Assembly (NCBI GenBank): GCA_000715855.1
Contig: KL571257.1
Span: 14,359 to 24,471 of the forward strand
DNA: 10,113 nucleotides
Direction: 5' to 3'
Source: Actinoplanes liguriensis
Lineage (GTDB): Bacteria; Actinomycetota; Actinomycetes; Mycobacteriales; Micromonosporaceae
Shown: piece by piece, positions 1 through 5,829 of the stretch
How positions within the stretch are numbered: the stretch's first letter is position 1
Layout: the number at the start of each line of letters is the position of its first letter
The notes under the pieces: generated by a model
Database searches by the model: none
The model's input: only the letters and a program-made list of their open reading frames with translations
Told to the model about the DNA's origin: nothing
Translations under genes and position numbers: made by a program

Positions 1-18
1 GATGTGTATAAGAGACAG
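1..18. other. Tn5/Nextera mosaic-end adapter (sequencing artefact)
   Basis: The first 18 bases, GATGTGTATAAGAGACAG, equal the last 18 bases of the 19-base Tn5 mosaic end used in Nextera libraries. This is known library chemistry, not genome sequence. It marks the physical end of an assembled contig, and position 19 is the first credible genomic base. Any reading frame crossing this point, in particular a plus-strand frame from base 2, is spurious at its start. Confidence 0.95.
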
Positions 19-19
19 G

Positions 20-463
20 AGATGTCGTGGCCGTGGCGCCGAGGCGGATGAGCACCTCGTTCTCCGCCACCTCGCGATGCCCGATCACCGTTCGGGCCTC
101 GGTGACGAGGGCGGCGAGGCGTTGGTCGGTTTCGGCGTGGCCGATCGTTGCCTTCTGGAGCTGGTCGACGTACTCCAGGCGGGCATCTTCGGCATCGGAG
201 TCCGTGCAGCGCAGCCGCAACAGCCCCGCCAGGATCCGCCGATCGAGCACGCTGTCCTCGTAGTACAAGTCCCGGACCAGGGCAAGCGCGGCCGCGTCTG
301 TCGGCAGGCCGGCGATTTCCAGTCGCCGAAGCTGGTGGGCAGCCGTGTTGTAGATCCACATGATCTCCGCCATGTCGTCCTGCGACAGCGGCGCTGTCCG
401 CAGGATGGCATCGAGGCGTCGTCTTAGGCGCATGAGGTCGTCCACCACAGCGATGCTGTTCAC
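20..463 (-). CDS. M3-type peptidase paralogue, N-terminal part, cut by contig end
   Basis: This is a partial gene: 148 codons are visible and the frame is open into the adapter at base 18. It starts with GTG at 463, inside the stop of the upstream ureohydrolase (GTGA, 4-base overlap), so the two are probably translationally coupled; an in-frame ATG lies at 433. The product is helical, charged and without a signal peptide. By eye it aligns along its length with the first ~160 residues of the M3 peptidase at 6828-8603. Shared blocks are LSQD..(A/V)EI...YN, LDRRIL or LLDRIL, LRC(T/S)D.(D/E)AE..RL.Y..QL.K, and a final RLG.(T/S)A. The two are therefore paralogues. The catalytic HExxH would lie in the missing part, so activity cannot be judged. 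It is likely cytoplasmic, with a peptide-processing or peptide-binding role shared with the other copy. Confidence 0.8.
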
Positions 464-1425
464 GAGCTTTCTCCCTGTCGGCCGGCCCACGTGAGCAGGT
501 GCAGAAAGATATGCGCGGCACGTGAGGCGTCGGCGAGCGTCTTACGGTCTCGTGCATCGCGGGCGGCCACGAATTCGACGACGTCGAAGCCGACGAGGTG
601 GTTCGACGCGAGAGCGACATCGATGAGTTCAAGCAGGGTACGCATGGCCAGGCCGACATCGGCGGGATAACCCGTCGACGACATCTCGGCGTCGTCCAGC
701 ACGTCCACGTCCACCGTCACGTAGAGATCGCCGCCCGAGCCCACCACGGCCCGGAACGCGTCGGCGTCCAACTCGGGTGCCAGAACGGGCACCTGCCGGC
801 CGACCGAGGCAAGGTACGACGCCATCGCGGGTGCGCTGGTGTCCTCCACCACCGCATACGGGCTGACCCCGACCTGCAGAAGCCGCCCCGGGCCCAGTAC
901 ATCGGCGACGTGCGACATGACGTTGGTGTGGAAGATCGGATCCCTGGCCGCTCGGGGGTCACCAGGTGCGCCGTCCCAGGTCTGGAGGTCGAGGTGGTGG
1001 TCGAACTGAAGGACCGTGAACGGTTCCCGCCGCGCGGCGAGGGCGGTGACCACCGGGAGGGTCACCGTGTGGTCACCGCCGAGAACAGCCGGGACCACCT
1101 GGTCAGGCAGAGCTGCGATGACTGCACGGATCTGGTCCAGCACCATCGGCACCGGAGCGTCACCGAACTCGAGGTCGCCCAGGTCGACGATCTCGGCCAG
1201 CGCCGGAACGCCTCGGCGGACATCGATCAGTGTCGGCTGTCGCGCTCCCCAGCTGTAGGCCTTGGACACCGTACGCAGGAAGTAGGGCCCGTTCTCGGCA
1301 CCCCCGTGCGGGCTGCCCAGTGCCGTTCCTGCGCCGAGCACCACCGCGCGGGTTCCGGACGGGATCTGTTTGATTCCGGCGAAGGGTAATCCGCCGAACG
1401 GCAGGCTCTTGCGTAGTCGTGCCAC
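460..1425 (-). CDS. Arginase/agmatinase-family ureohydrolase
   Basis: A binuclear manganese hydrolase of 321 residues, the usual family length. Family members release urea (or a related product) from a guanidine such as arginine or agmatine. All six canonical metal ligands are visible: H119 in GGDHT, D142, H144 and D146 in FDHHLD, and D239 and D241 in VDVDVLD. GFDVVEF near residue 279 matches the family's GxDxVE motif. The family's DP..PGTGTP loop is altered to DDAEMSSTGYP, so the substrate may be unusual. I chose the GTG at 1425, which has AGGGG 7 bases upstream; the frame is open to a GTG at 1605, but that extension looks unlike the family. The gene leads the leftward operon and overlaps the M3 paralogue by 4 bases. 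Ureohydrolases that convert arginine to ornithine inside RiPP precursors (OspR type) are known, so a peptide substrate is possible here, but this is inference. Confidence 0.85.
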   Translation of the reverse strand: MARLRKSLPFGGLPFAGIKQIPSGTRAVVLGAGTALGSPHGGAENGPYFLRTVSKAYSWGARQPTLIDVRRGVPALAEIVDLGDLEFGDAPVPMVLDQIRAVIAALPDQVVPAVLGGDHTVTLPVVTALAARREPFTVLQFDHHLDLQTWDGAPGDPRAARDPIFHTNVMSHVADVLGPGRLLQVGVSPYAVVEDTSAPAMASYLASVGRQVPVLAPELDADAFRAVVGSGGDLYVTVDVDVLDDAEMSSTGYPADVGLAMRTLLELIDVALASNHLVGFDVVEFVAARDARDRKTLADASRAAHIFLHLLTWAGRQGESS

Positions 1426-1628
1426 GTAAGCACCCCTGTTCCGTGGTGGGCCGCGCCGTTGACGCGACTTCCGAACGCACTGCCGTATGCATCCCCTGGA
1501 CACAACAGCCAGGATGAATGCCGCCGACAGCCTGCGGGCTTCTCGGCAAGCAGATTCAACCAAACTCATAAAAGCCAAGCTCAAGAAGCTTTTTCCGCTC
1601 TTCACGGATCCGCCACGAGCCTTGCAGG

Positions 1629-1658
1629 ACGTTACGTGAGGCCCGATAGCCCAGTCAA
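1629..1658 (-). promoter_or_regulatory. Candidate leftward promoter for the ureohydrolase operon
   Basis: On the minus strand TTGACT (1658-1653) is followed after 18 bases by TAACGT (1634-1629), a fair match to an actinobacterial housekeeping-sigma promoter. Transcription would start near 1622 and leave an untranslated leader of about 195 bases if the GTG at 1425 is the start. That long leader weakens the call or suggests a leader function. Confidence 0.4.
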
Positions 1659-1662
1659 GTAA

Positions 1663-1676
1663 ACATCGATGTACAT
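1663..1676. promoter_or_regulatory. Interlocked palindromes, candidate operator
   Basis: ACATCGATGT (1663-1672) is a perfect 10-base palindrome. It overlaps ATGTACAT (1669-1676), a perfect 8-base palindrome. The pair sits between the -35 boxes of the two candidate divergent promoters, a position where a dimeric regulator could control both operons. No regulator gene is present in the window. Confidence 0.35.
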
Positions 1677-1697
1677 GATGGTGATGCCAATCCCGCC

Positions 1698-1726
1698 TTG
1701 ACCCCCGAATTCCTATGTGTTAGGTT
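1698..1726 (+). promoter_or_regulatory. Candidate rightward promoter for the oxygenase/peptide operon
   Basis: TTGACC (1698-1703) is followed after 17 bases by TAGGTT (1721-1726). This is a good -35/-10 pair with the TAGnnT form common in actinomycetes. Transcription would start near 1733 and give a leader of about 80 bases before the GTG at 1814. Confidence 0.55.
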
Positions 1727-1813
1727 GAATTTGAAACGGGGAACAGCGCATTCTGCCGCGCCTTCCACGATCCCCGGTCTGGGTGTTGTCCAGACAAAAT
1801 CATGGAGGATTTC

Positions 1814-2656
1814 GTGAGCACTGAATCACGCGATGAATTCGAGATGAAAGACTTCGACAAAGAAGTTTTCTTCCGCGATTTTTGGCGCAAAAAACCGCTG
1901 TATATTCACGGTGGCGCAGCCTCGTTCGCCGGAAGGAAGTGGTCCGGAGCGAACTTCGACGCGGCGCTCGGCCGGGCCCGCGGCGCCGGCCACCACGTCC
2001 AGGACCGCGCCGGCCAGGTCACCTTCATCGAGAAGGTTTCCCTGTTCAACGACGATCTGACCAGACGCACGAAGGACTTCGCCGACCTGTTCGGCGTCCC
2101 TGAGACGTGGTTCGACACCGTCCGGACGCACGCGCCGGACGGCATCGGAGCACACTTCGACCACAGCGACAACTTCGTGCTCCAGCAGGAGGGGACGAAG
2201 CTGTGGTCACTGGCCTCACCCGAGAACATCAGCCGCGCCGAGATAGCGCAGCGCATGATGAATGTACCCGGCATCGGCTCTCATGAACTGCCACTCGACC
2301 CGCCGGTGCAATTTACCCTCGAACCCGGTGATCTGCTGTACATTCCCTTGCTGTGGCTGCATTCCGGCGTGTCGACGGGGCCATCCCTCAGCCTTTCTTT
2401 AGTTTGCCCTGCCATTCCTCTCTACACGGCCGTAATGCCCTTCGTGGAACACATCGCGAAAAACCGCGCACTCGGATACCAACCCATTCCGGCATTTCAT
2501 CGATACATGTCCGAGGAAGAAAGAACCGTGGCCTCCGAAAAGCTGCGGGCTGCCACTGATGCGTTTCTTTCCCGATTGGTCGGTCAAGATCTGCGTGAAG
2601 CTCTCAGCACCTCGCAGAGGGAACATCTGATCGGCACCCGACATCCGGTTGATTGA
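1814..2656 (+). CDS. JmjC/cupin_4-family Fe(II)/2-oxoglutarate oxygenase
   Basis: A likely protein or peptide hydroxylase of 280 residues. FFRDFWRKKPLYIHGG near the N-terminus is the typical opening of the cupin_4 (PF08007, YcfD/NO66-like) JmjC family. The iron ligands are visible as H114 and D116 in AHFDHSDN, and a distal H183 in YIPLLWLHSG. Family members act in the cytoplasm and hydroxylate residues such as Arg or His of ribosomal proteins, using 2-oxoglutarate and O2. I chose the GTG at 1814 because GGAGG (1804-1808) lies 5 bases upstream; an in-frame ATG at 1802 would contain that site. It is the first gene of the rightward operon, 116 bases before the small peptide, which I infer to be its substrate. 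Its two ends are richer in A/T codons than the genes downstream, which may mark separate acquisition. Confidence 0.85.
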   Translation: MSTESRDEFEMKDFDKEVFFRDFWRKKPLYIHGGAASFAGRKWSGANFDAALGRARGAGHHVQDRAGQVTFIEKVSLFNDDLTRRTKDFADLFGVPETWFDTVRTHAPDGIGAHFDHSDNFVLQQEGTKLWSLASPENISRAEIAQRMMNVPGIGSHELPLDPPVQFTLEPGDLLYIPLLWLHSGVSTGPSLSLSLVCPAIPLYTAVMPFVEHIAKNRALGYQPIPAFHRYMSEEERTVASEKLRAATDAFLSRLVGQDLREALSTSQREHLIGTRHPVD

Positions 2657-2681
2657 ACTGCGGCGCTTCTCGGCGAGAGAT

Positions 2682-2699
2682 TGCGCGCCGGCGTGCGCA
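2682..2699 (+). repeat. Small inverted repeat downstream of the oxygenase gene
   Basis: TGCGCGC and its partner GTGCGCA frame a 7-pair stem (one G-U pair) with loop CGGC, 25 bases after the oxygenase stop. A perfect palindrome, CTCCCGGGAG, follows at 2703-2712. No T tract follows either. They may form part of a structured leader before the small peptide gene or weak 3' ends for the oxygenase message. Confidence 0.4.
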
Positions 2700-2726
2700 C
2701 AACTCCCGGGAGAGCACGCGATGTGT

Positions 2727-2752
2727 CTTCTTCTGGCGCCCGCCAGAAGAAG
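2727..2752 (+). promoter_or_regulatory. 12-base perfect inverted repeat just upstream of the peptide gene
   Basis: CTTCTTCTGGCG (2727-2738) and CGCCAGAAGAAG (2741-2752) are exact inverse complements separated by two bases; in RNA the innermost pair would open to give a 4-base loop. The stem ends 5 bases before the strong ribosome binding site of the small peptide (2758-2766). With no T tract it does not look like an ordinary terminator. An mRNA 5' stabiliser, a processing site, an attenuator or a protein-binding dyad are all possible. Confidence 0.65.
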
Positions 2753-2757
2753 GTCTA

Positions 2758-2766
2758 GGAAAGGAG
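2758..2766 (+). promoter_or_regulatory. Very strong ribosome binding site for the small peptide
   Basis: GGAAAGGAG contains AAAGGAG, close to the ideal anti-16S match, and ends 6 bases before the ATG at 2773. It is among the best sites in the window and fits a product needed in far larger amounts than the enzymes. It also fixes the start of this short gene. Confidence 0.8.
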
Positions 2767-2772
2767 TAGCCC

Positions 2773-2958
2773 ATGGAAACCTACTCGTACGAGAAGAAGC
2801 CGGCCTTCTTCCGCTGCCTCTGCGCCTACATGTTCTTCGAGGCGGAGGCCAGCTCGGACGAGATCGTCGAGAACCTCAACTCGACCCTGTCGCTCGACGC
2901 CGACCCGGAGCTCGACGCGGAACTCGACGAGATCCTCGGCCTGCAGGAAGTCCGCTAG
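2773..2958 (+). CDS. Small peptide, candidate RiPP precursor (61 aa)
   Basis: I do not recognise the family. The peptide has 61 residues and two unlike halves. Residues 4-22 are basic and aromatic: YSYEKK, then FFRCLCAYMFF, with Cys at 15 and 17 and Arg at 14. Residues 23-60 are acidic (13 Asp/Glu), Cys-free and helix-prone, with ELDAELDEIL at 46-55, and the last residue is Arg61. An acidic, Leu-rich helix is typical of RiPP recognition segments. If it serves that role, the core may lie at the N-terminus with a C-terminal follower, as in bottromycin; a conventional C-terminal core ending in Arg61 is the alternative. There is no signal peptide. The gene lies between an oxygenase and transport, protease and tailoring genes, with inverted repeats on both sides and an excellent ribosome binding site. 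A non-precursor small regulatory protein is possible. Confidence 0.7.
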   Translation: METYSYEKKPAFFRCLCAYMFFEAEASSDEIVENLNSTLSLDADPELDAELDEILGLQEVR

Positions 2959-2967
2959 CCGGCATCC

Positions 2968-2999
2968 GGCCCGGCCGGCCCCACCGGGCCGGCCGGGCC
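2968..2999 (+). terminator. 14-pair GC hairpin after the peptide gene (attenuator or terminator-like)
   Basis: GGCCCGGCCGGCCC (2968-2981) and GGGCCGGCCGGGCC (2986-2999) are exact inverse complements around the loop CACC, starting 9 bases after the peptide stop. The stem is all G/C and no T run follows, as is common for actinomycete 3' ends. Its place between a highly expressed short gene and the enzyme genes suggests partial termination or 3' protection, giving more peptide message than downstream message. Confidence 0.7.
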
Positions 3000-3032
3000 C
3001 CCTGACCACCTCGGCAGGCCGTCGACCCGCAC

Positions 3033-3046
3033 CGGCAGGCCTGCCG
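3033..3046. repeat. Perfect 14-base palindrome before the TPR gene
   Basis: CGGCAGGCCTGCCG is its own inverse complement. Its left part, CGGCAGGCC, also occurs directly at 3012-3020. It lies 22 bases before the ATG at 3069. It may be a protein-binding dyad or only a product of the very GC-rich spacer. Confidence 0.35.
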
Positions 3047-3068
3047 CCGGATCGAAAGCTTGCGTGTC

Positions 3069-4295
3069 ATGCCAACGTCGTCAGCACTCCAGACCAACGC
3101 CTTCCAGGAAACAATTCTGGGCCTCACGTACGCCGAGCGGCCGGACCCGATCGATCTCTTCTCGCGTGCATGCGTGGAGCAGTACCAGGAGTTCAGTACG
3201 GAACACTTCGGTTACCTGCTCACCCAAGTCTTCGAACCCAACGTGCTGCTGGAGTCCGCGCTGCTGGCCGACGTGCCGTACGAGTCGGTGGCGATGCTGG
3301 AGCAGCATCCCACCGAGCCCATCACGCGACTCGCCGAGCTGGTCGCCCAGCGGGACGATCTCGCCATGCCCGGCCTGGTGAACCTGGCCGCGGCTTTGAT
3401 CAGTATCTCCCGTTTCGCGGTCGCCTCCGCGGTGCTCGACACCGCCGCCGCCCGATCCCGTGAGCCGCGCGAAGCCTTCGAGACGGCCATGCTGCGGTTC
3501 ATCGTGGCCAACCGGCGAGACGATGGCGAGGGATCGGCCGCGGCGTTCGCCGGCATGCGGGCGGCGATCGAGGCCGGGACTCTTCCGGATCACCGCATCC
3601 TGGACGCCTGCACCCAGGCGATGGTGTGGTATCTCAAGCGGCGCGAGATTCCCCGGTCGACCTTCACGTGGTTCGTGCGGACCGGACATCGCCTGGTGGA
3701 GTCCCGCCGGGACATCAGTCCCGGGGCCCTGTCCGCCTGGTATCGAGGACTGGCGATGATCCCGGCCGCCAAGGGGGACGCACATACGACCCAGCGGTAC
3801 ATGACCTATGCCCGCCGGTCCGCGGACGACATGGTGGCGCAGCGACCCTTCGCGTACGAGCTCCATCTGGTGAAGACATACCACGAGTCCTCCATCAAGG
3901 AATACATGTACGTAACTCCGGATCCGGACCGGGCTGTCGACGCGGCGCTTAAATTGATCGATCTCGATCCTGCGTGGGCGCCGAGCTATGGCGAGCTTGG
4001 GGACGCCTGCGTTCGGTTCCACAAACTGGACATCGCCGCGGAAGCCTACGAAAGGGCTATCGAGCTCGGACCGCCCTATTTCGGCCATCACCTCCTACAG
4101 GCCGCACGCGTGCAAGCCGCCCGCGGTAATGAGGACCTGGCACTGGAGCATTACGAGAAGCTGATGGATCTCAATCACACAAATGAGGCTCTGCGGCGCG
4201 AGGCACGGGAGCTTTCGGAGAGAACTTTCCGTTCTGCGGGCACGAGGCTCGCGCCGGCGCCGGCCGGATCGCAGGACGAGGACAGCCCCGCGTGA
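3069..4295 (+). CDS. TPR-repeat (helical repeat) protein
   Basis: An all-helical protein of 408 residues, without signal peptide or membrane segments. The C-terminal third shows tetratricopeptide units: one with WAPSYGELGDACVRFHKLD and AAEAYERAIELGP, the next with LLQAARVQAARGNEDLALEHYEKLMDLN. The first two thirds look like degenerate helical repeats and match nothing I know. TPR proteins bind peptides or partner proteins, so a role in presenting the precursor or assembling the enzymes is reasonable but unproven. The start is uncertain: the ATG at 3069 has no clear ribosome binding site (GAAAG is 10 bases away), and an in-frame TTG at 3060 is the alternative. It is the first gene after the hairpin at 2968-2999 and overlaps the transporter by 4 bases. 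The last ~20 residues are a Pro/Ala/Asp-rich tail. Confidence 0.75.
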   Translation: MPTSSALQTNAFQETILGLTYAERPDPIDLFSRACVEQYQEFSTEHFGYLLTQVFEPNVLLESALLADVPYESVAMLEQHPTEPITRLAELVAQRDDLAMPGLVNLAAALISISRFAVASAVLDTAAARSREPREAFETAMLRFIVANRRDDGEGSAAAFAGMRAAIEAGTLPDHRILDACTQAMVWYLKRREIPRSTFTWFVRTGHRLVESRRDISPGALSAWYRGLAMIPAAKGDAHTTQRYMTYARRSADDMVAQRPFAYELHLVKTYHESSIKEYMYVTPDPDRAVDAALKLIDLDPAWAPSYGELGDACVRFHKLDIAAEAYERAIELGPPYFGHHLLQAARVQAARGNEDLALEHYEKLMDLNHTNEALRREARELSERTFRSAGTRLAPAPAGSQDEDSPA

Positions 4296-5656
4296 TGAAA
4301 CACACCGATCTGACCGTGCGCAACTTCGGCAGCCTGTCCACCACCGTCTTCATGATCAGCCTGCTCAGCGTCGGGTTCGGCACCGTCGATCTGTTGTTCG
4401 TCGCTCCGCAGGGCGAGACGCACGTCGCGGCAGTTGGTCAGGGCGCCGTCATCGTCTCCGCCGTCATCACCTTCTTCGGAGGTGTCGTCGACGTCTTCTC
4501 CAGTCGGCTGTCGATCGCCGAGGGCGCGGGCCGGCGCTCTCAACAGCTGCCCGTGCTGCTCGGTGCCCTGGTCCTGCTACTGATCGCGAGCGAACTGCTC
4601 GGCGTGCTGCTCAGCCTGGGCGTGTCACCCTTCCTGTCCTGGACGGGTCAGCCGGCCGAGGTGGTGCCGCTGGTGACGGATTACATCCGGATTCATCTGT
4701 GGAGCGTCGCGCTCGTGGTCGGCTACAGCGCCGTCATGGCAGCTTTGAAGATATGCGGCCTGAAGAACTACTCCCTGGCCGTCCTGACCATCGGCTTCGG
4801 CGCCAACGTGCTGCTCGACTGGCTGTTCCTCTACACCGCCGTCGCCGATCGGTTCCCTTCACCGGAGTACGCGGTCTCGATGGCGACCGTGGTCGTCGAC
4901 GTCGTGATGGGGGTGCTCGGCATCGCGGTGTTCCGATGGCAGGCACGACGGCAGAATTACCGCTTCGCCAGGCCCGGCGGCACGGAAGTAGCGGCGGAGG
5001 CACGCTCCATGGCGCGAGTCAGCTGCGGGATCGGAATCCGGCATCTCAACGACTGGATGGGAGCCGTTGTCCCGACCCTGTTCATCGGTTCCCTCGGGGT
5101 CGGCGCGCTCGCCGCGACCGCGGTGGCCACCCGCCTCTACACCCTGTTCTGCCGTGTGCCACAGGCCTGTGTCTCCGGCGCGTTCGTCTTCTACGGCTAT
5201 GCGGTGGGCGGTGACACCGGGCAACTCCGATCGACGGCACGCCGCCTGCTCCGGTATGCGGCGATCCCGACAGCCGTGGCGGCGCTGCTGGTCGTCCTCT
5301 TCTCCCGCGACCTGGTCGCCCTGTTCGGCGACGGCCGTCTGGACGAGAATGCGGCACGCCGGCTGCTCTTCGCCTATCTGGTCTTCCTGCCCGTCTACCT
5401 GCCCGGGGCCGTCTTCGGCGAGATGCTGACCGTGCACCAGCGGGCCGGCCTGCTCTTCTGGGGATCGACGATCGCCACCTACGCCATCATCATCCCGCTC
5501 TCCTGGTACGGGGTGTTCGTCCTCGACTCAGCCGTCTTCGCGGTCGCCGCAGGTGGACTGCCCAACCTGGTACTCGCACCGCTGTTCTGGCGTGCTCTGC
5601 GCCGTCGGCACTGGGCCGAGCCGGCCGTCACCGACACGGGGGTCCGCGTTGCTTAG
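4292..5656 (+). CDS. MATE-family multidrug/peptide exporter
   Basis: A polytopic inner-membrane protein of 454 residues with about 12 hydrophobic segments, the normal MATE size and architecture. The N-terminal segment with VGFGTVDLLFVAPQGETHVAAVGQG resembles the MATE first-helix region (D...G..G...LAA.G), and ALKICGLKN....LTIGFGANVLLDWLFLY resembles the family's internal G...N..LD..F pattern. MATE proteins export organic molecules using a H+ or Na+ gradient. The GTG at 4292 overlaps the TPR stop (GTGA) and has GAGGA 9 bases upstream; the adjacent ATG at 4295 is also possible. Here it is the only transporter, so it is the likely exporter of the product and may give self-protection. Most RiPP clusters use ABC exporters, so a MATE exporter points to a small, fully trimmed product or an unusual export order. 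Confidence 0.85.
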   Translation: MMKHTDLTVRNFGSLSTTVFMISLLSVGFGTVDLLFVAPQGETHVAAVGQGAVIVSAVITFFGGVVDVFSSRLSIAEGAGRRSQQLPVLLGALVLLLIASELLGVLLSLGVSPFLSWTGQPAEVVPLVTDYIRIHLWSVALVVGYSAVMAALKICGLKNYSLAVLTIGFGANVLLDWLFLYTAVADRFPSPEYAVSMATVVVDVVMGVLGIAVFRWQARRQNYRFARPGGTEVAAEARSMARVSCGIGIRHLNDWMGAVVPTLFIGSLGVGALAATAVATRLYTLFCRVPQACVSGAFVFYGYAVGGDTGQLRSTARRLLRYAAIPTAVAALLVVLFSRDLVALFGDGRLDENAARRLLFAYLVFLPVYLPGAVFGEMLTVHQRAGLLFWGSTIATYAIIIPLSWYGVFVLDSAVFAVAAGGLPNLVLAPLFWRALRRRHWAEPAVTDTGVRVA

Positions 5657-5829
5657 CGCACCCGCCTTCCGGCACGACCCGGTCAAGGCCGTCATCCCGG
5701 GCCGCGGCCGGCCTCCGATCCAGTGGACGAGGGAACCGGTGGTCTGCGGTTACCGGCCGCTGACCTACCGGAACGAGACACTGGGCCGGGAGATCGCCGT
5801 ACCGGTGAGCTCGACTCCTGCTGTCGTCG
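5649..5829 (+). pseudogene. N-terminal fragment of the beta-propeller gene, upstream of an apparent frameshift
   Basis: Frame 5649-5828 encodes 60 residues that belong to the next gene but lie one base out of frame with it. It begins at a TTG at 5649 that overlaps the transporter end by 8 bases and has GGGGG 6 bases upstream. It ends with the propeller strand VPVSSTPAVV. Removing one G at 5829/5830 joins this directly to VAQGIVAASDDG, a normal propeller blade. The shift is either an assembly error or a real mutation. Confidence 0.7.

Larger units (their letters stand above)
1426..1813. promoter_or_regulatory. Divergent intergenic region between the two operons
   Basis: This 388-base stretch separates the two divergent starts. 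Its middle (about 1540-1740) is clearly richer in A/T than the genes. It holds a candidate promoter in each direction and, between them, interlocked palindromes at 1663-1676. I see no convincing gene. The frames that cross it (a leftward extension to 1605 and a rightward frame at 1459-1662) lack a ribosome binding site and family resemblance. Confidence 0.6.

Noticed and set aside
2..427. Plus-strand frame beginning MCIRDR
   Set aside because: It starts inside the sequencing adapter and lies antisense to the M3 paralogue, whose frame has clear homology to a gene in the same window.
598..1389. 263-codon rightward frame opposite the ureohydrolase
   Set aside because: It is antisense to a gene with all six metal-ligand positions; its Arg/His-rich composition is typical of a shadow.
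1426..1605. N-terminal extension of the ureohydrolase to a GTG at 1605
   Set aside because: The extra 60 residues do not resemble the family, while the GTG at 1425 has a good AGGGG site and gives the normal length.
1459..1662. Possible second small peptide in the divergent region
   Set aside because: It has a TTG start with no ribosome binding site, and the composition does not look coding.
2968..2999. Classical rho-independent terminator that ends the operon
   Set aside because: There is a strong stem but no T tract, and the downstream genes have no clear promoter of their own; partial termination or message protection fits better.
2649..3005. 118-codon frame crossing the small peptide gene
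   Set aside because: It is Arg/Pro-rich and runs through both hairpin spacers; the 2773 frame has the strong ribosome binding site and balanced composition.
4183..5214. 343-codon Arg-rich frame within the transporter region
   Set aside because: It overlaps the MATE frame, which has membrane segments and family motifs; this is a shadow.
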